Assembly (NCBI RefSeq): GCF_003595215.1
Contig: NZ_QYZP01000001.1
Location: 930,001-994,000 of the forward strand
DNA length: 64,000 nt
Direction of reading: 5' to 3'
Origin: Nesterenkonia natronophila
GTDB taxonomy: Bacteria > Actinomycetota > Actinomycetes > Actinomycetales > Micrococcaceae
Part shown: positions 25,230-38,996 of the stretch, one piece after another
Numbering within the stretch: position 1 is the stretch's first letter
How the letters are laid out: each line of letters opens with the position of its first letter
Notes under the pieces: model-generated
Seen by the model: only the letters and a program-made list of their open reading frames with translations
Told to the model about the DNA's origin: nothing
Databases searched by the model: none
Program-made: the position numbers and the translations under genes

Positions 25230-26557
25230 GCCTGTACCAGTGCGGACCACCGGTCGGGGAAATCGGGCATGGTCTTCGCTGTGCTGCCGATGTTCTCAAC
25301 GATGACGCCGGGAACGGCGAGACCCAACACCGCTGCGAATGTTGCCATCCGGTGGTCTGCGTAGCTGTGCACCGTTGCAGGGTGCCTTGCGGGGGAGAGA
25401 ATGCGAAACCCGTCGTCGGTCTCCTCGGCCGCACCACCCAGGCGGCGTACCTCGGACACCAGCGCAGCAATCCGGTCAGTCTCATGACCCCGCAGATGAC
25501 CCACTGAGGTGAACTTCGTCTCTGTGGTGCACAATGCCGCCAGGGCGGCCACGGTAGGGGTCAGCTCCGCGGTGGCGTCGACTGTCCCCGGGCTCACCAT
25601 CTGCTCGGGCCCCCGGACGGTGAGAGTTCCGGCAGTCTCGGAATAGGGCGCGAGCGATACCTGACAACCGAAGTCGGTCAGAAGCTGGGGCCACCGACGT
25701 CCGATCTGTGTGGAGTTCAAAGGCCATCCAGGCATGGTCACCGTGCCTCCAGTGACGGCTGCAGCGCAGAGAAACGGGCCGGCATTGGACAGGTCAGGCT
25801 CCACTCGGACCGTGAATGGAGCTATGGGGCCTGGTTCCACGCGCCATGTGAAGGGCGCTGGGCTCTTGACGTGCACACCGAGTTCGGCGAGGACCTGAAG
25901 CGTCATCTCGACATGTTCCAATGAGGGCACGTCTGCGCCGGAGTGACGGAGGGTCAGACCCTGCGACATACCAGGTGCGGCCAGAAGCAGTCCGGAGACG
26001 AACTGGCTTGAGGCGGAGGCGTCTATCGTGACGTCACCGCCGCTGATTCCCTCTGGTGAGTGGACGGTGAATGGGAGGTAACCCGTTGCGCCCTCTTCCT
26101 CGACCTTCGCCCCGAGGGTGCGCAGTCCTTCCAGAACTGCGCCCATCGGGCGCACTCGCGCCTCAGGATCACCATCGAACCGCACAGGTCGCCGCGCCAA
26201 AGCGGCCACGGCGGGGAGAAACCGCATCACGGTCCCGGCGAGACCGCATTCCACCGAGACGGGTTCTGTGCCCGGTGTCAGCGGGCTGATGCGCACTGCG
26301 CTCTCGCCGGATGCTTCCCAGCCCGCAATACGCTCAGTGGTTGCGCCGAGAGATTCCAAGGCGGCAAGCATCAGTGCTGAGTCGCGGGACTCCAGTGGAT
26401 TGACCACCACGCTGGGCCCCTCGGCGAGAGCGGCGAGCAGCAGGAATCTGTTAGTCAGCGATTTCGAGGCAGGTACCGCAATTTCCCCGTGCACGGGTGT
26501 CGAGCGATGCGGAGCCAGCCATCCTGCGTCGTGGCGAGGTCTCAGATGCTCGTTCAC
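25226..26557 (-). CDS. aroA: 3-phosphoshikimate 1-carboxyvinyltransferase (EPSP synthase)
   Basis: A 443-residue EPSP synthase. It carries the substrate-binding PASKSLTNRFLLLAAL, the LAGTVMRFLPAVAAL motif (the usual NAGTAMR motif in a class variant), SSQFVSGLLLAAP, and HLRGHETDRIAAL followed by HSYADHRMA. It joins shikimate 3-phosphate and phosphoenolpyruvate in chorismate synthesis; aroG, the pathway entry enzyme, is also in this window (49.3 kb). The start is a GTG with GAGG upstream, 14 bp after the DoxX gene. Confidence 0.96.
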   Translation of the reverse strand: MNEHLRPRHDAGWLAPHRSTPVHGEIAVPASKSLTNRFLLLAALAEGPSVVVNPLESRDSALMLAALESLGATTERIAGWEASGESAVRISPLTPGTEPVSVECGLAGTVMRFLPAVAALARRPVRFDGDPEARVRPMGAVLEGLRTLGAKVEEEGATGYLPFTVHSPEGISGGDVTIDASASSQFVSGLLLAAPGMSQGLTLRHSGADVPSLEHVEMTLQVLAELGVHVKSPAPFTWRVEPGPIAPFTVRVEPDLSNAGPFLCAAAVTGGTVTMPGWPLNSTQIGRRWPQLLTDFGCQVSLAPYSETAGTLTVRGPEQMVSPGTVDATAELTPTVAALAALCTTETKFTSVGHLRGHETDRIAALVSEVRRLGGAAEETDDGFRILSPARHPATVHSYADHRMATFAAVLGLAVPGVIVENIGSTAKTMPDFPDRWSALVQA

Positions 26558-26571
26558 GGGGGCCTCTGAGA

Positions 26572-27213
26572 TCAGGCGACCTTGTCCTTGGCCTTCTTCG
26601 CCTCAGCGGTCGCGGAGCGCACAGCTTTCCTCGCCTGCTTCTCCGCCTTCTTGAAGCTCTTCTTGGCGTCCTTTTCCCAGGTGCTGAGGGTCTTGGAGGC
26701 GTCATCACCGAGGTCCTCGGCCCACTTGCGGGTATTGTCTCCGAACCGTGTGCCCTGCTTCTTAGCGCGCTTGGAGATATGCTCGGCCCGCCAAGCCAGC
26801 GATGGTTTCCCGTTGAGGTCCACCAGGGCGAATCCCAAACCACCCAAAATGGAGATGTTTTTCAGCAGCGTCTTCCGCTGTGCGACCTCATCTCCAGGTG
26901 ATTGCAGGTCAGCGGAGCGGAATTCGGCGTAGGAGTTCAGCTTATGGGCACCACACAGCGCCAGCGCGGCGATTCGGGGGAACTTGCCCACAGCCAATGC
27001 CACACCGGCGGCGACTTCGACTCCGCCGAGCACCTGAGCGGTGAGGCGAGGCTTCGCAGCGACTTGTTCAGCTTGTGATACAAAACCAGAGATGTCGTTT
27101 AGGGCGGGAGAAAGTTCCTCCGCAGCCTCATCGGGGTTGCGCAGCTTTTCCACACCGTCGTAGATGAACGTGGCGCCGAGTAGTGGCCGGGCAATTTTGC
27201 GGATCAGAGTCAT
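26572..27213 (-). CDS. DoxX-family membrane protein with Lys/Ala-rich tail
   Basis: A 213-residue protein. Residues 1-135 form the DoxX four-helix unit (RPLLGATFIYDGVEKLRNP at the N-terminus is typical). The C-terminal 75 residues are strongly basic, rich in Lys and Ala (KKSFKKAEKQARKAVRSATAEAKKAK) and likely helical. AAGGAGGAA precedes the ATG, a strong ribosome-binding site. DoxX proteins have been linked to thiol and redox homeostasis in mycobacteria; here the divergent neighbour is the redox sigma factor sigH, but a link is only inference. It leads the aroA-rsgA-hisN run. Confidence 0.75.
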   Translation of the reverse strand: MTLIRKIARPLLGATFIYDGVEKLRNPDEAAEELSPALNDISGFVSQAEQVAAKPRLTAQVLGGVEVAAGVALAVGKFPRIAALALCGAHKLNSYAEFRSADLQSPGDEVAQRKTLLKNISILGGLGFALVDLNGKPSLAWRAEHISKRAKKQGTRFGDNTRKWAEDLGDDASKTLSTWEKDAKKSFKKAEKQARKAVRSATAEAKKAKDKVA

Positions 27214-27284
27214 GCTAGTTCCTCCTTGAGGCGGGAATCCCGCGCCTTAAAACGCTTGTCCAGGACTAATCTATCAAGTAGCTA

Positions 27285-27310
27285 GGAATGTGGAAGCCAT
27301 CGCTGTGGTT
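27285..27310 (+). promoter_or_regulatory. SigR/SigH-type autoregulatory promoter of sigH
   Basis: GGAAT at 27285-27289 and GTT at 27308-27310 are exactly 18 bp apart, the consensus for SigR (Streptomyces) and SigH (Mycobacterium). Transcription would start near 27316-27320. This places the upstream GTG at 27290 inside the promoter and rules it out as a start for this transcript. Confidence 0.8.
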
Positions 27311-27382
27311 CTGACTAGCATGACTGTGGCACTGCTAGACCGTCCCCCGAAGGATCAGGTGGTGGGCGTAGACTCATTAACG

Positions 27383-28015
27383 ATGAGTGAGCATACTGCC
27401 CCTGGGTCCACACTGTCCGAGGAGATTGACGTCGCTTCGGAGACCGACGCCGCGCGCCGAACCAGGTTTGAGCGCGAGGCGCTGCAGTACGTTGACCAGT
27501 TGTACTCAGCGGCGATGCGAATGACCCGCAACCCTCAGGATGCTGAAGACTTGGTCCAAGAGGCCTATACGAAGGCGTATTCGGCTTTTCATCAGTACAA
27601 ACCGGGAACCAATCTTAAGGCCTGGCTGTACAGAATTCTGACCAATACCTACATCAATATCTACCGCAAGAAGCAGCGCCAGCCGCAGCAGGCCAATACT
27701 GACACTGTCGAGGATTGGCAGATGGCGCAGGCGGCCGAGCACACAAGTTCGGGCCTGCGCTCAGCTGAGGCCGAGGCTTTGGACCACCTCCCGGATAACG
27801 ATGTCAAGGAGGCCCTCCAACAGATCCCTGAGGAGTTCCGCCTGGCCGTGTACTTCTCAGACGTCGAAGGGTTCGCCTACAAGGAGATCGCGGAGATCCT
27901 CAACATCCCGATTGGGACGGTGATGTCCCGGCTGCACCGGGGAAGGAAGCTGCTGCGAAATCTGTTGTCTGACTACGCGAGCGAGCGCGGCTTTAAGCGG
28001 CGGGAGGAAGGCTGA
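27383..28015 (+). CDS. sigH: ECF RNA polymerase sigma factor SigH/SigR
   Basis: A 210-residue group 4 sigma factor. Region 2 carries [26 protein letters not shown] and [12 protein letters not shown]; region 4 carries [25 protein letters not shown] and [11 protein letters not shown]. It is nearly identical in pattern to M. tuberculosis SigH, the thiol-oxidative and heat stress sigma factor. ATG 27383 is chosen because it leaves 27 residues before RFERE, close to the length in SigH. ATG 27320 would give 231 residues and could be a leaderless start from the autoregulatory promoter; two isoforms are known for Streptomyces SigR. The stop overlaps rsrA (TGATG). Confidence 0.93.
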   Translation: MSEHTAPGSTLSEEIDVASETDAARRTRFEREALQYVDQLYSAAMRMTRNPQDAEDLVQEAYTKAYSAFHQYKPGTNLKAWLYRILTNTYINIYRKKQRQPQQANTDTVEDWQMAQAAEHTSSGLRSAEAEALDHLPDNDVKEALQQIPEEFRLAVYFSDVEGFAYKEIAEILNIPIGTVMSRLHRGRKLLRNLLSDYASERGFKRREEG

Positions 28016-28290
28016 TGGGCACGGAGAACTGCAGGGACTGCGAGTCGACTGCTGAAGCGGTGGAACGTCTCGAGCGAATCTACGAGTACCTGGACGGGGC
28101 GCTGTCTCGAGACGACATCAACGATGTCCAGAACCATCTCAGTGACTGCCCAGAGTGCGCCTCCGACTATGATCTGGAATGCCTCATTCGCTCAGTCGTC
28201 AAGCGCTCCTGCACAGAGCAGGCTCCTGAAACACTGAAGCTGACGATCATCCAGCGCATCAGCCAGATTAAGATCGAAGCGCGACACTGA
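28015..28290 (+). CDS. rsrA: Zinc anti-sigma factor RsrA/RshA
   Basis: A 91-residue ZAS-type anti-sigma factor. The redox zinc site is His41-x3-Cys45-x2-Cys48 (NHLSDCPEC) plus an N-terminal Cys (Cys6 or Cys9). Disulfide formation on oxidation releases SigH. Two further Cys (56 and 66) lie towards the C-terminus. It overlaps the sigH stop by one base, so the pair is made together. Confidence 0.93.
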   Translation: MGTENCRDCESTAEAVERLERIYEYLDGALSRDDINDVQNHLSDCPECASDYDLECLIRSVVKRSCTEQAPETLKLTIIQRISQIKIEARH

Positions 28291-28379
28291 GCCCTCCCTG
28301 GTTGCAGTCCTGGGAGCCTTTCCCTGACCTTAGACTGTTCCTGTAAACTTGGGCAGGTTGTCAACGAAAGGAGTCCACT

Positions 28380-28454
28380 ATGGGTAAGCGTGGACGGAAG
28401 CGCAAGGCACGCCGCAAGAACAGCGCCAACCACGGCAAGCGGCCTAACGCCTGA
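28380..28454 (+). CDS. Ribosomal protein bL37-type 24-residue peptide
   Basis: A very short gene. ATG 28380 is preceded by AAAGGAG (28367-28373) with a 6-nt spacer and ends at TGA 28452-28454. The product has 24 residues, begins MGKRGRKRKARRK and ends ANHGKRPNA. Eleven or more residues are Arg or Lys. Length, composition and the NHGKRPN ending match the actinobacterial 50S protein bL37 as I recall it from mycobacterial ribosomes. It follows rsrA by 89 bp and is followed at once by a terminator. The identification is from memory of the family, not a search. Confidence 0.82.
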   Translation: MGKRGRKRKARRKNSANHGKRPNA

Positions 28455-28467
28455 ACGTTATCAGCGC

Positions 28468-28510
28468 AGTAGAGCTCCATCAGTGAAGAACTGGTGGAGC
28501 TCTACTCTTT
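28468..28510 (+). terminator. Terminator after the bL37 gene
   Basis: AGTAGAGCTCCA (28468-28479) pairs with TGGAGCTCTACT (28495-28506), a 12-bp stem, followed by CTTT. It overlaps the stop codon and last codons of the convergent SGNH-like gene. Confidence 0.8.
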
Positions 28511-29118
28511 AACGCCCAGCCAAGCGTGCCATCCGCGATGGAGAACCAGCCACGCGATGAGTCCGAAGGCCGCCTGGCCGGGGCGACCTTCGTTAGCGGT
28601 GAGATCGGTGCGCCACTGTGCGTGATCCGCCAACGGAGTGAACGCGTCAACGTAGGTATGGCCACGGCGTTCGGCAACATCCATGTATGCGCGGTTGAGC
28701 TCAGCCACGCGCCGATTGTGGTCCGGGTCAAGGCCCGGAACAGGCCCGACCACGAAACACCTGATGCCTTGTTGAGAGGCCCGATCAAGAATATTGGCAA
28801 GATTGAGCCTGGCTCGGGCTGAGGACGCCGACCGCAGATCCTTGTCATTGAGCGCAACCAGCAGGTATCGCTCAGCGGCGTCCTCCCCAGCGATGGGACC
28901 GAAGCGCGATGCAGCTTCCCCCTCCCAGCGCTTGGAGAGGGCTTCAACACCCTCCCCGGGAACCGCGAGCACATACGGCTCAAGCTGGATGCCATCCAGC
29001 GGAGTCTTTGACATCACCCGACCCAACCATCCCAGGGCTCGTGGATCCGCCGCAGGGGTCAGTAACTCATCGCCGATGGCCACCAGTCTGACCCTCCGCG
29101 GAAGTGTCACTTCCTCCA

Positions 29119-29122
<4 letters not shown>
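28502..29122 (-). CDS. SGNH/GDSL-hydrolase-like protein with altered catalytic blocks
   Basis: A 206-residue protein with an SGNH-type layout: a first strand VRLVAIGDELLTP where the nucleophile Ser of GDS is Glu, a block III ALND, a GPVPG loop, and a C-terminal block DLTANEGRPGQAAFGLIAWLV where the usual DxxH His is not seen. Actinobacterial relatives often share the GDE form. The loss of both Ser and His suggests it is not an ordinary esterase. Its ATG overlaps the kgd stop by 4 bp, so it is coupled to the 2-oxoglutarate enzyme, but no functional link is known. Confidence 0.7.
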
Positions 29123-34626
<5,504 letters not shown>

Positions 34627-34791
34627 AGCTGGACTCAGCACTTTCGCCGCTCGGCCTTCAGGAGTGATGTGCGGGGCGTAATTCGTGCAGCGCGGTGTAG
34701 AATCTGGATTCTTATGGAGTATCGACAACCCGGCTTCCCCCGTACTGACGTCTGTTCTTTGGCCGGCTCACCGCGGAGGTGCTTCCGCTAA

Positions 34792-36180
34792 GTGGAGTGG
34801 ATCCTCCTGCTGGTCGGCATCCTGCTGATTCTCGGCAATGGTTTCTTCGTCGCCGTTGAGTTCGCCCTTGTGGCATTAGATCAACCGACTGTTCAGCGCG
34901 CCATCGACCTCGGCGATAAGCGCGCAGTGCCGCTGATGAAATGCCTGAAGTCCCTGTCCACCCAACTTTCCAGCTGTCAGTTGGGCATTACCTTAAATAC
35001 TCTGCTGATCGGCTATGTGACCGAGCCGGCACTGGGCAGTCTGCTGGAACCAGTGATGGAGGCGGCTGGAGTCCCGGACGCTGCGGCGTACGGAGTATCG
35101 CTTTTTGTGGCGATGCTCATCGCCACCCTGGCCACCATGCTGATGGGTGAATTGGTGCCGAAGAACCTGGCCGTAGCCGAGTCCTTCCGGATCGGACGTG
35201 CCTTGGCCCGACCTCAGCTGGTCTTCACCACGGTGTTCAAACCACTGATTATTGTGCTCAACGGCTTCTCCAATAAGGTGCTCAACAGGTTCGGACTTGA
35301 AGTCAAGGAGGAGCTCTCCGGGGCTCGTACGCCCGAAGAACTTTCGGCCATGGTGCGCCGTTCCGCCAGCCTGGGCACCCTGGATGAGCAGGCAGCGACC
35401 TTCCTGGACCGCACTCTGCGGTTCGCCGAACAGACTGCCACCGACGTGATGACCCCACGGCCGCGCATGGTCACCGTTGATGCCGATGCGTCCCTGGACG
35501 AGCTGATCGTCACTGCTCGGCGCACCGGATACTCGCGCTTCCCCGTGCTGGGTGAGTCGGGTATCGATGAGGTGCGCGGCGTCGTACACGTGAAGAAAGC
35601 TGTGGCGGTTCCGCGCGGGAAGCGCGAACCGCTGGTGGCTGCCACTGTGATGAGCGAGGTGACACGGGTGCCGGAGACCATCCACTTAGATGCGCTGATG
35701 GCGGAGCTCCGCCGGGCGCCGCTGCAGATGGCAGTGGTGGAGGACGAATATGGCGGCACTGCCGGGGTGGTGACGCTGGAGGACCTGGTGGAGGAGATCG
35801 TCGGGGAAGTGGCCGACGAACACGACGCTCTCACCCCCGGGGTTCTGCAGTCCGCGGCAGGAGAGTGGTACTTCCCGGGCCTGATGCGGCCAGATGAGAT
35901 CAATGCGCAGATCCTCGAACTGGAGATCCCGGAAAACTCGGTCTACGAAACGGTGGCCGGCTTCATCCTCAACGGATTGGGGCGCGTCGCTGCTCTGGGT
36001 GATGAGGTGGAGTTTGCGGCGGGCCGGCTCCGAGTGGTCGGCATCGATGGCCGGCGTATCGACAGGGTGAAGTTCATTCCTGATCTCGAGTCACGCAGAG
36101 CAGCCTTGGAGGCACACGCTGAGCGGGTTCAGAAGCTTGCTGCCGAACGTGCTGAGCGGCAGAGGACCGGTGGGCGATGA
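34792..36180 (+). CDS. CBS-domain membrane protein, CorC/HlyC (DUF21) family, first copy
   Basis: A 462-residue protein. An N-terminal DUF21 domain of three or four membrane helices (MEWILLLVGILLILGNGFFVAVEFAL; LGELVPKNLAVAES-like segment) is followed by a CBS pair (VMTPRPRMVTVDAD; VMSEVTRVPETIHLDALM; VVEDEYGGTAGVVTLEDLVEEIVGE) and a C-terminal CorC/HlyC domain, then a helical tail. Family members act in magnesium or cobalt efflux or in metal homeostasis; hemolysin is a historical name. The GTG start follows CGGAGG by about 13 nt, rather far. It overlaps the next gene by 4 bp. Confidence 0.9.
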   Translation: MEWILLLVGILLILGNGFFVAVEFALVALDQPTVQRAIDLGDKRAVPLMKCLKSLSTQLSSCQLGITLNTLLIGYVTEPALGSLLEPVMEAAGVPDAAAYGVSLFVAMLIATLATMLMGELVPKNLAVAESFRIGRALARPQLVFTTVFKPLIIVLNGFSNKVLNRFGLEVKEELSGARTPEELSAMVRRSASLGTLDEQAATFLDRTLRFAEQTATDVMTPRPRMVTVDADASLDELIVTARRTGYSRFPVLGESGIDEVRGVVHVKKAVAVPRGKREPLVAATVMSEVTRVPETIHLDALMAELRRAPLQMAVVEDEYGGTAGVVTLEDLVEEIVGEVADEHDALTPGVLQSAAGEWYFPGLMRPDEINAQILELEIPENSVYETVAGFILNGLGRVAALGDEVEFAAGRLRVVGIDGRRIDRVKFIPDLESRRAALEAHAERVQKLAAERAERQRTGGR

Positions 36181-37250
36181 CCTCGGACCTGTTCGGGCTG
36201 GTGTGGCTGGTGGTTCTCCTAGCAGGCAACGCGTTCTTCGTGGCCGGCGAGTTCGCTGTGCTCTCCGCTCGGCGCAGTCAGATCGAGCCCAAAGCCGATG
36301 CCGGTTCGAAGAGGGCCAAGAAGGCGCTCTACGCGATGGAACATGTCAGCCAGATGCTGGCGATCGCCCAGCTTGGGATCACCGTCTGCTCGCTGCTGCT
36401 GCTACTGATGGCCGAACCGGCCATCCACCACATGCTCGCGGTTCCGTTCGAGGCGCTGGGCCTCCCCGATGCGGCCAGCTACGTTGTCAGTCTGGTGGTT
36501 GCCCTGTTGCTAGTCAGCTTCCTGCACGTCACATTCGGAGAGATGGTTCCCAAGAACTTCGCAGTCTCTGTGGCTGACCGTGCCGTGCTGCTGCTGGGTC
36601 CGCCCCTGGTGTTCCTTTACCGAGTGTTCATGCCAGTCATCTGGCTGCTGAACAGTTTCGCCAACCTGGTGCTGCGGGCTTTCCGGGTGACACCGCGGGA
36701 TGAGGTGATCTCAACCTTCACCCTCGACGAGCTGGAGTCGATTGTGGCCGAGTCCAAACGCGGCGGTACGGTCACCGACGACGCCGGGATCATTGCTGGT
36801 GCCTTGGACTTCACAGAGCACACCGCAGACGAAATCATGGTTCCGGTGGAGGAGCTGGTCACCGTTCCCCAAGATGTGACGCCGAAAAAGGTGGAGAAGG
36901 CCGTCGGCCGAACAGGGTTCTCCCGTTTCGTCGTCGAATCGGAGTCTGGCACCTATTCTGGATACCTGCACCTGAAGGACGTCATGGCGCTGCCCGAGGC
37001 TTCGGTGGATTCGCCCATTCCGGTCACCGTGGTGCGCTCGCTGGGCAACATGCGAACCGGGGATGACTTGGACAGCTGTCTTGCGGCGATGCAAGCCTCA
37101 GGCTCACACCTGGCCCGTGTAATGGACGATTCGGGGGCGACCGTCGGCATTCTCTTCCTAGAGGACATTCTGGAAGTTCTCGTGGGCGAGATACATGACA
37201 TTACGCAGGCGCGTGACAGCAGAAGGCAGCATTCAGTAGATAACGCTTGA
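36177..37250 (+). CDS. CBS-domain membrane protein, CorC/HlyC (DUF21) family, second copy
   Basis: A 357-residue paralogue of the gene before it, with the DUF21 membrane domain (VWLVVLLAGNAFFVAGEFAVLSARRSQ) and a CBS pair (EIMVPVEELVTVPQDV; VMDDSGATVGILFLEDILEVLVGEI). It is about 100 residues shorter and lacks the C-terminal CorC/HlyC domain. Tandem long and short copies are usual in actinobacteria and suggest a heteromeric transporter. ATG 36177 overlaps the upstream stop (ATGA). Confidence 0.9.
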   Translation: MTSDLFGLVWLVVLLAGNAFFVAGEFAVLSARRSQIEPKADAGSKRAKKALYAMEHVSQMLAIAQLGITVCSLLLLLMAEPAIHHMLAVPFEALGLPDAASYVVSLVVALLLVSFLHVTFGEMVPKNFAVSVADRAVLLLGPPLVFLYRVFMPVIWLLNSFANLVLRAFRVTPRDEVISTFTLDELESIVAESKRGGTVTDDAGIIAGALDFTEHTADEIMVPVEELVTVPQDVTPKKVEKAVGRTGFSRFVVESESGTYSGYLHLKDVMALPEASVDSPIPVTVVRSLGNMRTGDDLDSCLAAMQASGSHLARVMDDSGATVGILFLEDILEVLVGEIHDITQARDSRRQHSVDNA

Positions 37251-37252
37251 TT

Positions 37253-37281
37253 TTGAGAACAGTTTGCAACAAGTGTACTCT
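37253..37281 (+). promoter_or_regulatory. Candidate promoter of the second metal ABC operon
   Basis: TTGAGA (37253-37258) and TACTCT (37276-37281) are 17 bp apart. The -10 ends 6 nt before the lipoprotein ATG at 37288, so the mRNA would be leaderless. No clear Zur palindrome could be assigned by eye. Confidence 0.45.
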
Positions 37282-37287
37282 GAGTGC

Positions 37288-38214
37288 ATGCGAAAATCTT
37301 CTCTCAGCGCCGCTGCGTGTCTCGGCGCCCTGATACTTTCAGGCTGCGGGGACGACGCTCAGGGAACGACTCCGCCGGCTGACGAAGCTGCAGCGGAGGA
37401 CACCGGCCTCACCATTGTTGCCTCAATCGATGTATACACAGACCTGGTGGAGGCCATCGCGGGCGACACGGTGCAGGCTGATCCGCTGGTTGATTCCACC
37501 GCGGTCGATCCCCACTCCTACGAGGCGACGCCGCAGGACCGACTGGCTGTGGAGAACTCCGATGTGATCATCGCCAATGGTGGTGGTTACGACTCGTTTA
37601 TCACGTTGCTTGCCTCGGCCGCGGCCAAAGAAGACCAGGTGTACCAACTGATCCCGGGGGAGAATGACCACGGCCACGAGTTCGACGGAACGTGGGAGAA
37701 CGAGCACATCTGGTACGACTTGGAGCAGATGAGCGAGTTCGTACTGGACTTCGCTGATTACCTGGGGGAGCTCGCCCCGGAGAACGCTGATTTCTACGCG
37801 GAGAACGCCGAAGCACTCGCTGGCGACATCGATGAGCTGGCAGAACGGACCCGCGCCCTGGATGCTGAGGGTCTCAGCTATTTCGCCACTGAGGCCGTCA
37901 GCGGTTTCCTGCTCGATGAGACTGGTCTCGAGAACGTCACGCCTTTGGAGTTCCTCAATGCTGTCGAGCACGGAGACGACGTCTCTGCGCGACTGTACTC
38001 CGAGGCCCTGGACTTGGCTGAAGAGATAGAGCTTTTGGCCTTCAACCCGCAGACAGAGACGCAGCAGGCAGCACGAATCCGTGACGCCGCTGAGGACGCC
38101 GATGCTGTGGTGGTTGAGTTCACCGAGACGCTTCCGGAGGAGGCTGACGGATACTTGGGGTGGATGGACGCCAATATCGACCTCCTCGAGGGTGCCCTGC
38201 AGGAGATCCGTTGA
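37288..38214 (+). CDS. Metal ABC transporter substrate-binding lipoprotein (ZnuA-like)
   Basis: ATG 37288 gives a proper lipoprotein signal (MRKSSLSAAACLGALILSGC, Cys at residue 20); the longest frame begins upstream at a TTG. The 308-residue protein is a cluster A-I binder. Visible ligand candidates are His in VDPHSYEAT, His in ENEHIWYDLEQ, Glu in ATEAVSGFLL and Glu in VVEFTETLPEE. A short His/Asp/Glu loop (ENDHGHEFDG) recalls the ZnuA zinc loop. A third conserved His, usual in zinc binders, is replaced by Glu, so the metal is ambiguous. A Zur-type repressor gene lies 2.3 kb downstream. Confidence 0.87.
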   Translation: MRKSSLSAAACLGALILSGCGDDAQGTTPPADEAAAEDTGLTIVASIDVYTDLVEAIAGDTVQADPLVDSTAVDPHSYEATPQDRLAVENSDVIIANGGGYDSFITLLASAAAKEDQVYQLIPGENDHGHEFDGTWENEHIWYDLEQMSEFVLDFADYLGELAPENADFYAENAEALAGDIDELAERTRALDAEGLSYFATEAVSGFLLDETGLENVTPLEFLNAVEHGDDVSARLYSEALDLAEEIELLAFNPQTETQQAARIRDAAEDADAVVVEFTETLPEEADGYLGWMDANIDLLEGALQEIR

Positions 38215-38996
38215 CCGATCCAGCACTCCAGCTGGAAGGCGCAGCCGTCCGATTCGGCGCTCGGACTCTGTGGTCAGATGTCAGCATCTCTCTCGAGCGC
38301 GGTGAATTTCTGGCCGTCCTGGGGCCCAACGGGGCCGGCAAGTCCACGTTCCTGAAGGTGCTGCTCGGATTGCAGCGGCTCAGCGCAGGAACTGCCCAGG
38401 TGCTGGGGAAGCCTGTGCGGCGCGGTTCCCACCGGGTGGGCTACATACCGCAGCATCACCAGCTGGAGCTGGAGACCCCGCTGCGTGCCCGCGATCTGGT
38501 AGCTCTGGGACTGGAGGGCCATAAGTACGGCCTTCCGTGGGTCAGTCACAAGGCGCGGGCGCGCATCGATGATCTGCTCGACCAGGTGGGCGCCCGCGAC
38601 TACGCCCAGCGGCCTGTCGGGGTACTCTCCGGTGGTGAGCAGCAGCGGTTGCGGGCAGCCCAGGCCCTGGCCGGCAATCCTGGTCTCCTGCTCTGCGACG
38701 AACCTCTGCACTCGCTGGATCTCAACCACCAACGGGCTATCACAGAGCTGATCCGCCGACAGGCCGTGGACCGCGGAGCGGCAGTTGTCTTCGTCACGCA
38801 TGAGATCAATCCCGTGATCGAACATGTTGACCGCGTCCTGTATTTTGCTCGGGGAGCTCACCGGGTAGGGACCGTGCAGGAGGTGATGCGCTCCGAGGTG
38901 CTCTCCGAGCTGTACCAATCACCGGTCGAAGTCATCGAACACAAGGGCAGGCTGGTTGTCATGGGCGAGCACTCGGAGGGAACACACCATGATTGA
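38211..38996 (+). CDS. Metal ABC transporter ATP-binding protein (ZnuC-like)
   Basis: TTG 38211 is the start: AGGAG (38201-38205) precedes it, and it overlaps the lipoprotein stop (TTGA). The 261-residue ATPase has Walker A GPNGAGKST, Q-loop YIPQHHQLELETPLRARDLV, signature LSGGEQQRLRAAQAL, Walker B LLLCDEPLHSLD and switch His FVTHEINPV. It powers the importer formed with the flanking genes. Confidence 0.92.
   Translation: MTDPALQLEGAAVRFGARTLWSDVSISLERGEFLAVLGPNGAGKSTFLKVLLGLQRLSAGTAQVLGKPVRRGSHRVGYIPQHHQLELETPLRARDLVALGLEGHKYGLPWVSHKARARIDDLLDQVGARDYAQRPVGVLSGGEQQRLRAAQALAGNPGLLLCDEPLHSLDLNHQRAITELIRRQAVDRGAAVVFVTHEINPVIEHVDRVLYFARGAHRVGTVQEVMRSEVLSELYQSPVEVIEHKGRLVVMGEHSEGTHHD

Noticed and set aside
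27290..27382. N-terminal extension of SigH from GTG 27290
   Set aside because: This GTG lies between the -35 and -10 elements of the SigR-type promoter, and the extension has no counterpart in SigH proteins.
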